Source: GCA-2794515 sp034436155
GTDB lineage: Bacteria; Chloroflexota; Anaerolineae; Aggregatilineales; Phototrophicaceae
Assembly (NCBI GenBank): GCA_034436155.1
Contig: DAOTVP010000010.1
Location: 248,001 to 312,000 of the forward strand
Reading direction: 5' to 3'
DNA length: 64,000 nt
The notes beneath the pieces are model-generated. The model did no database searches and was not told the origin of the DNA. It saw only the letters and a program-made list of their open reading frames with translations. The translations under genes and the position numbers were made by a program. Positions within the stretch are counted from its first letter, which is position 1; every line of letters starts with the position of its first letter. This document shows, piece by piece, positions 43,207 through 51,330 of the stretch.

Positions 43207-44256
43207 TTATCCGATGATATTAATAGGGATAACATTGGGGCTTTGAAGCATCAAGACACTGATTCGTGTCGCTACGTTTTGGACGATTTCTTGGAATGCG
43301 AGACCCGCCGGGCTATCTGGTGCATATGCCATAACAGGTCTGCCATAATCACCACCTTCACGGACATTCGCTTGGAGTGGCACTCGCCCTAAAAAGGTCA
43401 TATTGCGTTCCGTTGCGAGTTTTTCGCCTCCCCCACTACCGAAGAATTCTCCCGCCATATTTTCGATGACTCCTAAAATCGGCACATTGAGTTGCTCGAA
43501 CATCATCGCGCTACGGAGTGCATCGGCAACGGCAACCTCTTGGGGTTGTGTGACGATAATCGCGCCTGCTAACGGGAATGATTGAGCGAGTGAGAGTGGT
43601 GCATCACCTGTACCGGGTGGTAAATCCACCACCATATAATCTAACTCTTCCCAATTGACATCGGTGAAGAATTGACGAATGGCGCTGTGAAGCATCGGTC
43701 CGCGCATAATCATGGGTTTATCTGGGTCAATCAAAAAACCTGTACTCATGATTTTGACCCCATAGGCTTCGATGGGTAGCATCTTATTATTTAATACTTT
43801 GGGTCTGCCCGCACCTAAGCCCGCCATTTGTGGGATGTTGGGGTTCAAAATATCGGCATCAATCAGTCCAACCTTCGCACCAGCTTGGGCTAATCCAACA
43901 GCTACATTCATCGCAACGGTACTTTTACCTACCCCACCTTTACCACTACTCACAGCGATAATATTCTTGATTGGGGTTTGAATTAATCCATGGATCCGTT
44001 TATCTGTTGGGACTTGTGCATCCCATTGGATATCGAGTTTGTTAATGCCATTGACTTTGCCAATGATAGCCTCATTACATCTTTCGATGAATACATTTTT
44101 GAGTGGGCAGGCAGGTGTTGTCAGGACGATAGTGAATTTTGCAACATCACCATTCACACTTAAATCGCGCACCATATTAAGCGATACAATATCGCGGTTT
44201 AGTTCGGGTTCAATCACGGTCGATAGGGCTTGCATAATTTGGTCTTGAATTGTCAT
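43207..44256 (-). CDS. apbC: Mrp/ApbC Fe-S cluster carrier ATPase
   Basis: A P-loop carrier that delivers Fe-S clusters to target proteins. 349 residues: an N-terminal MIP18-like domain (about 1-85, VIEPELNRDIVSLNMVRDL) and the Mrp ATPase with SGKGGVGKSTVAMNVAVGL (deviant Walker A), LIDADILNPNIPQM and VDLPPGTGDAPLSLAQ. The metal-binding CxxC of many Mrp proteins near the C-terminus is not evident. AGGAG precedes the ATG. It may serve the complex I proteins encoded a few kilobases away. Confidence 0.93.
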   Translation of the reverse strand: MTIQDQIMQALSTVIEPELNRDIVSLNMVRDLSVNGDVAKFTIVLTTPACPLKNVFIERCNEAIIGKVNGINKLDIQWDAQVPTDKRIHGLIQTPIKNIIAVSSGKGGVGKSTVAMNVAVGLAQAGAKVGLIDADILNPNIPQMAGLGAGRPKVLNNKMLPIEAYGVKIMSTGFLIDPDKPMIMRGPMLHSAIRQFFTDVNWEELDYMVVDLPPGTGDAPLSLAQSFPLAGAIIVTQPQEVAVADALRSAMMFEQLNVPILGVIENMAGEFFGSGGGEKLATERNMTFLGRVPLQANVREGGDYGRPVMAYAPDSPAGLAFQEIVQNVATRISVLMLQSPNVIPINIIG

Positions 44257-44328
44257 AAATATCTCCTTATGTTATTATTCAGGTTTCTATCGTACCTGAT
44301 TTATTCATAATACAAAAGGATTTTCATT

Positions 44329-44760
44329 TTATTTGGGGTGTAAGGCTTTGTATTTCACTCTTTCCCAATAACGTGAAAACCGTTTGAGGTCAATCTTATC
44401 ATCTGTCTCTACAAAAGGTTGTTCTTTATAAACTTCCAGTTGATTTCCTTTCGGCATTTCTTTGAGGAGTTTTTGACAAATTTGCCTAAAACGTGGGCTA
44501 GGACTTTGCATTGTTAAAATGCGATTGGCGTGATGTTCATGTGCAAATGCGATAATTTCTTGTGCCACGTCCCCTTTTCGGATCACAACGGGCAATTCAA
44601 GCAAACACTCGTAAATGAAAACAATTCGTTTGAGTGATAGTTGGTAGTGTTCTAATAACGCTTCATCCCATACGAATATTGCTGGCGCGTTTTTTTCGGC
44701 GCGGAGTGCGGGGTTGTTCGGATTCAGGTTATCGCCATGTATCCAAATGATGGTGTTCAT
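44329..44760 (-). CDS. Photolyase N-terminal (antenna) domain as separate protein
   Basis: A 143-residue alpha/beta protein matching only the N-terminal domain of the photolyase/cryptochrome family: TIIWIHGDNLNPNNPALRAE at the start and APAIFVWDEALLEHYQLS. In normal photolyases this domain precedes the FAD domain in one chain and binds the antenna cofactor. Here it is a separate gene placed after the FAD-domain gene, overlapping it by 4 bases (ATGA). The protein is complete, with no sign of a frameshift: its stop is followed by unrelated sequence. Confidence 0.8.
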   Translation of the reverse strand: MNTIIWIHGDNLNPNNPALRAEKNAPAIFVWDEALLEHYQLSLKRIVFIYECLLELPVVIRKGDVAQEIIAFAHEHHANRILTMQSPSPRFRQICQKLLKEMPKGNQLEVYKEQPFVETDDKIDLKRFSRYWERVKYKALHPK

Positions 44761-45581
44761 TTTTTGCTCCGTTGGTCTTGTGATAATGACATATTGGGAA
44801 ATAAGCGTGTTTCGATCTCTTCGTATGTGCCTTCAAACGGACATTTTTTGTAGAGTGGGCATTCTTGGCAATATATGCCGTCTGTGAATTTTTCCAAATT
44901 TTCGCGGTTGAAATAATATGGTTTGTGGCTAAATGTACTCGTGACCCATTGCCATGATAAATTATTGCTGGCTGGATCGCCATCTAATAGGTGTTGTAAA
45001 AACCAGCGTGCGCCCGCCTGCCATTTTATTTTTCGATGATGAACGATGTAGCTGGCTAAGTACATTCTTGCGTGGTTATGCAAATATCCAGTCTGATATA
45101 GTGTATCTGTAAACTCGTCTATACATTTTAAGCCTGTTTTGCCTTGTATGATGTCATTTGGTAATTTATCTGCGTAATCTTTAGCTGTATATCCCGTTTT
45201 ATAGTCTTCTCTATCGTTCCAAATAGCGTCCCCAATTTGTGTATACACCCGTTGCCAATAATCGCGCCATCCGAGTTCGTTGATGAACTTTTCTGCTTCA
45301 TTGGTGTCTTTACTGATGCTTAATATGTAATCGCGTATTTCTGCTAGGCTGATAACACCATGTCGGATATATGGCGAGAGGTAACTCACTGCGCCTTTAA
45401 GGTAATTTCGGGTTTTTGCATATTGCTTAGGGCTGACTTTTTTTAGTCGCCTTTCTGCTTCTCTTCGACCACCTTGTGTATTACTGATGTTTTCTGGCTG
45501 AGTTGCGTTTGGGAATTGCTCTTTTAGATAGTTTATAAGGTCATTTCTATCTTGGAATTCACGGCGCATGTTGTTTGACAT
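44757..45581 (-). CDS. Photolyase/cryptochrome FAD-binding domain protein
   Basis: A 274-residue protein equal to the FAD-binding helical domain alone. Landmarks: RNYLKGAVSYLSPYIRHGVI, FINELGWRDYWQRVY, the TGYLHNHARMYLASY segment and NNLSWQWVTSTFSHKPYYFN, which surround FAD in photolyases. Four cysteines, C153, C238, C241 and C247, lie where Fe-S-type photolyases carry their cluster ligands (first-to-second spacing 85, then CxxC). ATG 45581 is chosen; it overlaps the DUF2256 gene by 23 bases. The region looks more A/T-rich than its neighbours, with frequent AAA and TTT codons, which may mean transfer. Function likely light-dependent DNA repair or signalling. Confidence 0.85.
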   Translation of the reverse strand: MSNNMRREFQDRNDLINYLKEQFPNATQPENISNTQGGRREAERRLKKVSPKQYAKTRNYLKGAVSYLSPYIRHGVISLAEIRDYILSISKDTNEAEKFINELGWRDYWQRVYTQIGDAIWNDREDYKTGYTAKDYADKLPNDIIQGKTGLKCIDEFTDTLYQTGYLHNHARMYLASYIVHHRKIKWQAGARWFLQHLLDGDPASNNLSWQWVTSTFSHKPYYFNRENLEKFTDGIYCQECPLYKKCPFEGTYEEIETRLFPNMSLSQDQRSKK

Positions 45582-45735
45582 TTGTTTTTCTCTTTTTTGA
45601 TAGTTTGCGACATTTATCACTGCAGTATTTGATTTTTTCCCATTCTCTTTCCCATTTTTTGCGCCAACTGAATGGTCTGTTACAAATTGGGCAAATTTTT
45701 GTGGGTAGATTCTCTTTTTTGGTTTGTTTTGGCAT
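45559..45735 (-). CDS. DUF2256 zinc-finger protein
   Basis: A 58-residue protein, too short for many callers. It starts MPKQTKKENLPTK and carries CPIC (C15, C18) with RPFSWRKKWERE, then YCSDKC (C38, C42) and a basic tail. This is the DUF2256 pattern, a treble-clef-like finger often found beside photolyase genes in bacteria. It overlaps the next gene, the FAD-domain photolyase, by 23 bases, so the three genes are one translation-coupled unit. Role unknown; DNA or RNA binding is plausible from the basic charge. Confidence 0.88.
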   Translation of the reverse strand: MPKQTKKENLPTKICPICNRPFSWRKKWEREWEKIKYCSDKCRKLSKKRKTNVKQHAP

Positions 45736-45806
45736 TTTATCTAATCTCTAATGACTACATGAAGTACAGTATCAAAAATAGGTAAATATCTGATGGGGAA
45801 AAAATA

Positions 45807-45837
45807 AAAAAGCAGAGAATATTCACCTCTGCTTTTT
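45807..45837 (-). terminator. Terminator after nuoI
   Basis: Stem AAAAAGCAGAG (45807-45817) with CTCTGCTTTTT (45827-45837), 9-base loop, T-run on each strand. It ends the nuo genes on the minus strand and separates them from the DUF2256-photolyase genes, which share the strand. Confidence 0.85.
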
Positions 45838-45860
45838 AGTAGTTTATCTTAAATGATGAC

Positions 45861-46658
45861 TTACTCGCCACCAGCTTCTTCTTTTGCGCGTTTGCGAGCC
45901 AATGCCGCCTCACGTTTTGCCTTGCGTTCATCGGCACTCAGAGCTTCTTTGGGGGATTCGGTCGCCGTTTCGCTGGCGGTCACGGTGGCTTCTGCGACAG
46001 GTGTCGGCGCACTAGCGACCTTTTTCGCATCGGCATCGGCTTGTTTTTTCTTCGCCTTAATGACATCGCTATGTTCCCAGCCACCACGCGCTTGCATTTC
46101 TTCATAGGCAGTAGTCGGCGCGATGCTCTTCCAATAACTAAACGGCTTAGACAGGCGTTCTTTGTCATGAATATGGGCTGTCGTGCGGTCGTAGCTGGCG
46201 ATTTCATAATCGTGATCCATTTTGATGGCATCAAATGGGCAAAATTCCGCACAATAACCACAATTCATACAAATATCAATATCAATAAAAAATGCTTCTG
46301 GTTCTGGAACTGGTCGCTTGGTCACAGGGTCTTCACTCCGCACAATCCAAATACATTGTGGCGGACACACCTTCGCACAAATCCCACAACTGGTACACCA
46401 ATCATGACCCGGACGTTCTGGATGATCATCATCTTCCACAACTAAAAATGGCACAAACCGAAAACGTTCTGGCACAGCCACTTTTTCTTCTGGATATTGC
46501 ACTGTGAACGCACCTTGCGCCTTGGGTCCTTGGCGCGTCTGGAAGTTATCTGAATCTTTGCTATATTTGCGCCACCCATATCGCAAATCATCCACATAGG
46601 TGTTGATGAGATGCTTAAAGGTGACGACTAATCCCTTGAAAATGCCTCGTCCGTACAT
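45861..46658 (-). CDS. nuoI: NADH-quinone oxidoreductase subunit I
   Basis: Carries two 4Fe-4S clusters (N6a, N6b) in the peripheral arm of complex I. The two motifs are CTSCGICAKVCPPQC and CMNCGYCAEFCPFDA. 265 residues, longer than usual: after about residue 205 there is an Ala/Lys/Glu-rich tail (TATESPKEALSADERKAKRE region) that is probably disordered or helical. It starts 9 bases after nuoCD. The other membrane and NADH-binding subunits are not in this cluster. Confidence 0.94.
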   Translation of the reverse strand: MYGRGIFKGLVVTFKHLINTYVDDLRYGWRKYSKDSDNFQTRQGPKAQGAFTVQYPEEKVAVPERFRFVPFLVVEDDDHPERPGHDWCTSCGICAKVCPPQCIWIVRSEDPVTKRPVPEPEAFFIDIDICMNCGYCAEFCPFDAIKMDHDYEIASYDRTTAHIHDKERLSKPFSYWKSIAPTTAYEEMQARGGWEHSDVIKAKKKQADADAKKVASAPTPVAEATVTASETATESPKEALSADERKAKREAALARKRAKEEAGGE

Positions 46659-46667
46659 ATTCCCTCT

Positions 46668-48551
46668 TTAACGGTCTGTCTCACCCAACACAATATCAAT
46701 ACTACCTAAAACAGTTACCACATCTGCCACTTTATGCCCTTTAGACATCGGTCCTAAGCAGGTCAAATTGGTAAAACTTGGGGCGCGAATATGATAACGC
46801 CACGGATTTTGTGTCCCTTTAGGATCGCCCGCAGATACGATGTAATAGCCGAGTTCGCCCTTCGGATTTTCGACCCGTCCATAAGCCTCACCAACAGGGA
46901 TACGTGGCGAATAAGCACCTTGTTTACCACCTGCCCACACTTCTTGACCTTTGGTGGCTTCGAGGCGTGGTAAAATTTGGCGCAAAATCCGCAGACTTTC
47001 ACGCATTTCGCGCATCCGCACCAGATAGCGGTCATAAATATCACCGTTATCACCTACAGGAATGTCAAAATCCAATTCGGGATAAATACTATACGGTTCG
47101 GCACGGCGCACATCATACGGAATACCGCTACCACGCAATAACGGACCGACTGCACCATAGGCAATTGCCATATCAGGCGGTAATACCCCTACCCCAATAC
47201 AACGCGATTTGATAATTTCGTTCTCACTCAGGTAATATTCGTATTCATCTAAGAAACGTGGCAAGCGTTCTGTGATGATGTCCGTCAGATATTCCATCGT
47301 GTTAAAATCGCGCACACGGTCGTTGACCAAATTAGCAACGCTTTTAATCCGTTCTGGCAAATCTTTGAATACACCACCAAAACGCATGTAATTACACATC
47401 AAACGCGAGCCTGCGACTGCTTCAAAGAAGTCGAGGATTTTTTCGCGCTCGTTGTTGGCATACAACATCGGCGTGAAAAATGCGCCCAAATCGTTGAGCA
47501 AAAAGCCGATAGACCATAAATGATTCACAATACGGGTCAATTCTGCCATCAACACGCGAATCACTTCGGCGCGATACGGCACAGGTGTATACCGTGAGCC
47601 AAGCGACATGAGATGTTCAACGCCCAACACGTAACCCAAATTATTGCCCATGCTCGACAGATAATCGAGGCGATCGGTGAAGGGGATATTTTGCAGATAG
47701 GTGTTGCGTTCACCGATTTTTTCGTGATTGCGGTGCAGATAACCCATCACAGGTTCGAGTGTTTCAATGGTCTCGCCATTCAAGGTGATAACCATACGGA
47801 ACACGCCATGCGTACTCGGATGATGCGGTCCCATGTTCACGACCAAACGGTCTGTACGCATCTCACCACCAAGTGACTGTACATCGACACCTAAGCCCAA
47901 ACCTGCATAAAGCGATTCTTCGGAAATATCGGTCAGCCGACTCAAATCGAAATCGGCAGGGTATTTCACATTTTTGCCATACGGATTTTTTTCTTCGGCA
48001 CGATACACATAACCACCAGGCCAACGGCTACTAAAAGGTTTGTGTTCTTCTTCGTAATAGGCTTCTTTCCAATCTTTACGCATGGGATGACCATAGAAGC
48101 CTTCCCAGAGCAAAATGCGTTTTAAGTTGGGATGTCCTTCAAATCGGATGCCATACAGGTCGTAGGCTTCGCGTTCCTGAAAATCACTGGCAGGAAACAC
48201 ACTCACCAACGAGGGGATAATCGGATTATCACGCGGGGCTTGTGTCTTGAAGACCAAAGCCGTCCCACCCGATAACCGATAAGCATGATACACCATTTCC
48301 ATGTCGCTATCAGGTTCGGCAATGCCCATATAATCTACGGCAGTGGCGCTTGATAGATAATTGTAGCCCAATTCATCACGTATGGTGGTGGCAACTTCTA
48401 GGAGATGGTTGCGATCGACAACCACCCCACCATAACCTTCACGGGTATCTTTGCTGACATGATTGGGATATTTTTTGATGAGATAATCAATCGCTTGGTC
48501 TGGCGTTTGAATATCGTTTTGCGTCTGTTCAATTGCTACTTCATTCGTCAT
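46668..48551 (-). CDS. nuoCD: Fused NADH-quinone oxidoreductase subunits C and D
   Basis: A 627-residue fusion. Residues 1-180 are NuoC (SATAVDYMGIAEPDSDMEMV, FQEREAYDLYGIRFEGHPNL). Residues 225-627 are NuoD (VNMGPHHPSTHGVFRM, YLHRNHEKIGERNTYLQNIP, DRLDYLSSMGNN), which forms the quinone site with NuoB. The NuoCD fusion is known in E. coli and some other groups. Spacing to neighbours is short (20 bases to nuoB, 9 to nuoI). The NuoB-CD-I set forms the Q module of complex I. Confidence 0.95.
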   Translation of the reverse strand: MTNEVAIEQTQNDIQTPDQAIDYLIKKYPNHVSKDTREGYGGVVVDRNHLLEVATTIRDELGYNYLSSATAVDYMGIAEPDSDMEMVYHAYRLSGGTALVFKTQAPRDNPIIPSLVSVFPASDFQEREAYDLYGIRFEGHPNLKRILLWEGFYGHPMRKDWKEAYYEEEHKPFSSRWPGGYVYRAEEKNPYGKNVKYPADFDLSRLTDISEESLYAGLGLGVDVQSLGGEMRTDRLVVNMGPHHPSTHGVFRMVITLNGETIETLEPVMGYLHRNHEKIGERNTYLQNIPFTDRLDYLSSMGNNLGYVLGVEHLMSLGSRYTPVPYRAEVIRVLMAELTRIVNHLWSIGFLLNDLGAFFTPMLYANNEREKILDFFEAVAGSRLMCNYMRFGGVFKDLPERIKSVANLVNDRVRDFNTMEYLTDIITERLPRFLDEYEYYLSENEIIKSRCIGVGVLPPDMAIAYGAVGPLLRGSGIPYDVRRAEPYSIYPELDFDIPVGDNGDIYDRYLVRMREMRESLRILRQILPRLEATKGQEVWAGGKQGAYSPRIPVGEAYGRVENPKGELGYYIVSAGDPKGTQNPWRYHIRAPSFTNLTCLGPMSKGHKVADVVTVLGSIDIVLGETDR

Positions 48552-48571
48552 ATTCGTCCTCGTTACGCCTC

Positions 48572-49411
48572 TTATGCCGTCACTGCTTCACGCGCTTTTT
48601 TGCGTGCAACAGCTTCCATCCGTTTGCGTTTGATAATTTCTAATGATGCGGCATCTCGTTCCACACCACCGCCCCCACCTGTATCGCCCGTGGTTGCACT
48701 TGCCAATGCTTTCTTGGGTGCAGAGCGTTTCAATTGGAATGGTGGCAATTCGCGGACACCATACGGTAATCCTTTCGCCGCAAGTTCTGCCTGACGACGG
48801 ATTAAATCCATCTGGCGCGGGTCGATAATATCGGGACCCAAAATGGGGATTGGGGTCGGTTCAGACGGACCAACGCCATACCAAGGGACATCATCTTTAT
48901 TCGCCAACGATTGACCATCAATCTTGAGTTGCAGGGCAATCAACCCGTTTAACAAGGCTTGTGGTGTTGGCGGGCAACCCGGAATATACACATCCACAGG
49001 CAAGTATTTATCCACACCAGAAACAACATTGTAGCCCTCTTTGAATGGACCGCCACCACTGGCACATGCGCCCATCGCCAACACATATTTTGGTTCTGGC
49101 ATTTGGTTATACAACCGCACAATCGGCACAATCATCTTTTTAGTCACTGTACCAGAGACGATCATCAAATCGGATTGACGAGGGCTACCGCGCATAACTT
49201 CCATGCCAAAGCGCGAAAAATCGAATCGTGATGCCGCCGTACCAATCATCTCAATAGCGCAACAAGCTAACCCAAACAACATGGGCCACATCGAGTTACG
49301 CCGACTCCAGTTATAAATTTTGCTCAAACTGGTGATGGCAAAATTACCTTGTAACCCCTCTGGCAAGGGAAACTCGGTATCATGTAAATCATTCAGGTTT
49401 AACTCAGCCAT
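48572..49411 (-). CDS. nuoB: NADH-quinone oxidoreductase subunit B
   Basis: Holds cluster N2 next to the quinone. Ligands are visible in FGLACCAIEMI, in MGACASGGG and in IPGCPPTPQALL. 279 residues; residues from about 190 form an extra C-terminal tail rich in basic residues and Gly (RRQAELAAKGLPYGVRELPP, then RKRMEAVARKKAREAV), absent from most NuoB proteins. It overlaps iscX by 13 bases at its start. No nuoA upstream. Confidence 0.94.
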   Translation of the reverse strand: MAELNLNDLHDTEFPLPEGLQGNFAITSLSKIYNWSRRNSMWPMLFGLACCAIEMIGTAASRFDFSRFGMEVMRGSPRQSDLMIVSGTVTKKMIVPIVRLYNQMPEPKYVLAMGACASGGGPFKEGYNVVSGVDKYLPVDVYIPGCPPTPQALLNGLIALQLKIDGQSLANKDDVPWYGVGPSEPTPIPILGPDIIDPRQMDLIRRQAELAAKGLPYGVRELPPFQLKRSAPKKALASATTGDTGGGGGVERDAASLEIIKRKRMEAVARKKAREAVTA

Positions 49412-49614
49412 GAACTATCATGCTCCTCATACCACTCACGTAAAATATCCATCAAAATCGCCTCATTCGCCAGATGTGGATCATCTGCAAAATCGGGTAA
49501 TGTGATAATCCATTGATATAATTGCTCGATTCCCACACTTTCTATATCCACATCTGGATAATGTGCCATTAGTTCCAATACAATTTCGTACGAATTATCC
49601 CAATACAGTGACAT
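49399..49614 (-). CDS. iscX: IscX-family Fe-S assembly protein
   Basis: A 71-residue acidic protein matching IscX (YfhJ): SLYWDNSYEIVLELMAHYPD, then QWIITLPDFADDPHLANEAI and ILREWYEE. IscX binds iron and tunes cysteine desulfurase activity with frataxin. In E. coli it belongs to the isc operon; here the organism shows a SUF system, and iscX is translationally coupled to nuoB, a Fe-S protein. That placement is unusual. Length is right for the family. Confidence 0.85.
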   Translation of the reverse strand: MSLYWDNSYEIVLELMAHYPDVDIESVGIEQLYQWIITLPDFADDPHLANEAILMDILREWYEEHDSSWLS

Positions 49615-49667
49615 ATCTTTAGCTTACCTCATTTTGCACGAGAGTGCGATATGTCACCATATCCAAA

Positions 49668-51143
49668 TCAGTCCCGATTATCAATTTGGGCGCGTTGCAA
49701 TTGACCGCTAAAATCAACATACACCGATTTCCATTCGGTAAAGCTATCGAGTGCCGATGCACCCGCCTCGCGCATACCGTTACCTGTGCCACGAGTGCCA
49801 CCAAATGGAAATTGAATTTCTGCGCCCGTTGTACCATGATTGACATACACAATACCGGTTGTCAAATCTCGAATGGCACGGAACGCCGCATTGACATTTT
49901 CGGTGAAAATACTGCTTGATAAGCCGTAAGCAGTGCTATTATTGACGTGGATAGCTTCTTCTAAAGACTCCACTTCGATAACCGACAACACGGGTCCGAA
50001 AATTTCTTCTTGTTCCACGCGCATCCCTTGTTGAACACCATCTAAAATTGTCGGTAAAAAGAAAAATCCCTTGTCCATCTCGGCACGATGACCACCGACC
50101 CAAATACGCGCACCATCGGTTTTGGCAACATCCATATAACTCGCCACTTTATTCAAGGCTTTCTGATTAACCAATGGTCCCATTTGCACATCAGGCAGAA
50201 CACCATAACCCACTTTGATCGTCTTGGCTTTTTCGGCGAGGGCTTCGATAAGTTTGGGCTTAATCCCCTTTTGGACAATCAAACGGCTGGTTGCCGTACA
50301 CCGTTGACCAGTTGTGCCAAATGCACTCCAATTGATAGCATCTACGGCGAGTGATAAATTGGCATCATTCATGACGATAATGGCGTTTTTACCGCCCATC
50401 TCAAGCGTGACTTTCTTACCCATCCCCGCGGCTTTAGTATATACATTCAAACCGGTTGTCGTAGACCCTGTGAACGAAATCACGCGCACATTCGGATGAA
50501 CGGCTAATGCCGCGCCAGCATCCCCTACCCCTGTGACTAGATTCAAGACCCCTGCGGGCAATCCAGCATCGGCAAAAACTTGGACAAACGCGGCAGATAT
50601 GGCAGGTGTATCTTCGCTGGGTTTCCATACAACGCAATTCCCAGCGACTAACGCGGGGAGCATCTTCCAACTAGGGACGGCGATTGGAAAGTTCCACGGG
50701 GTTATCAGACCAACTACACCGACCGAATCGCGCAGTGCCATGCCAAATTTATTCGGCATCTCAACCGGTGCGGTGTAGCCTTGCATCCGCCGACCTTCAC
50801 CACCCATATAATACGCCATATCTATGGCTTCTTGCACATCGCCCCGCGTTTCTGCGAGGATTTTACCCATCTCTTGGGTCATCAAACGAGCAAGGTCTTC
50901 TTTGCGTTCCAGTAAAATCCGCGCCACTTCGTATAAAATTTCACCGCGACGCGGTGCAGGCATCAAGCGCCATTCTGCATACGCTTTTTTAGCCGCGTCA
51001 ACCGCTTTATCAATATCAGTCGCATTACCTTTTTGGGCAATCGCAAGGACTTCTTCTGTGGCGGGATTGATGCTCTCAAAGGTCTCTCCAGAGGCGGAAT
51101 TGACCCATTCACCACCGATAAAATGACGAATTTGTTGCACCAT
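49668..51143 (-). CDS. NAD(P)-dependent aldehyde dehydrogenase
   Basis: Oxidises an aldehyde to the acid. 491 residues with all main motifs: LITPWNFPIAVPSWKMLPAL, the NAD-contact ISFTGSTTTGLNVY, the catalytic Glu in VTLEMGGKNAII, the catalytic Cys in FGTTGQRCTATSRL, and EIFGPVLSVI. The set resembles ALDH7/AldA-like semialdehyde dehydrogenases, but substrate cannot be fixed. ATG 51143 is preferred (AGGA 10 bases upstream) over a TTG at 51149. It is a single-gene unit; an inverted repeat lies in its leader. Confidence 0.93.
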   Translation of the reverse strand: MVQQIRHFIGGEWVNSASGETFESINPATEEVLAIAQKGNATDIDKAVDAAKKAYAEWRLMPAPRRGEILYEVARILLERKEDLARLMTQEMGKILAETRGDVQEAIDMAYYMGGEGRRMQGYTAPVEMPNKFGMALRDSVGVVGLITPWNFPIAVPSWKMLPALVAGNCVVWKPSEDTPAISAAFVQVFADAGLPAGVLNLVTGVGDAGAALAVHPNVRVISFTGSTTTGLNVYTKAAGMGKKVTLEMGGKNAIIVMNDANLSLAVDAINWSAFGTTGQRCTATSRLIVQKGIKPKLIEALAEKAKTIKVGYGVLPDVQMGPLVNQKALNKVASYMDVAKTDGARIWVGGHRAEMDKGFFFLPTILDGVQQGMRVEQEEIFGPVLSVIEVESLEEAIHVNNSTAYGLSSSIFTENVNAAFRAIRDLTTGIVYVNHGTTGAEIQFPFGGTRGTGNGMREAGASALDSFTEWKSVYVDFSGQLQRAQIDNRD

Positions 51144-51168
51144 AATCAATAATTCCTTTTTTCTTGTG

Positions 51169-51195
51169 CCGATGAATAATTTTCATGTTCATCGG
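51169..51195. promoter_or_regulatory. Inverted repeat in aldehyde dehydrogenase leader
   Basis: CCGATGAA (51169-51176) and TTCATCGG (51188-51195) form a perfect 8-bp inverted repeat with an 11-base loop, 26 bases before the aldehyde dehydrogenase ATG. It could be an operator or a leader hairpin. No adjacent regulator gene. Confidence 0.4.
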
Positions 51196-51264
51196 TTGTC
51201 CTAGTATAAAAATTCTAATTCGGATTGTCAAATATTTCACAAACAATCACATACAGGCAAGTTA

Positions 51265-51299
51265 AATACATGGGTATAAATATCTCATGCCCATGTATT
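51265..51299 (-). terminator. Hairpin after thrB
   Basis: A perfect 10-bp stem, AATACATGGG (51265-51274) with CCCATGTATT (51290-51299), and a 15-base loop, about 30 bases past the thrB stop on the minus strand, followed by TTTAACTT. Probably a modest terminator. Confidence 0.55.
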
Positions 51300-51330
51300 G
51301 TAACCCAACTCATGTTATAAAACCACTTGC

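Noticed and set aside
44329..45581. A single photolyase gene broken by a frameshift
   Set aside because: The domain order is inverted relative to normal photolyases, so no simple frameshift could produce it; both genes have proper starts and stops with a 4-base overlap.
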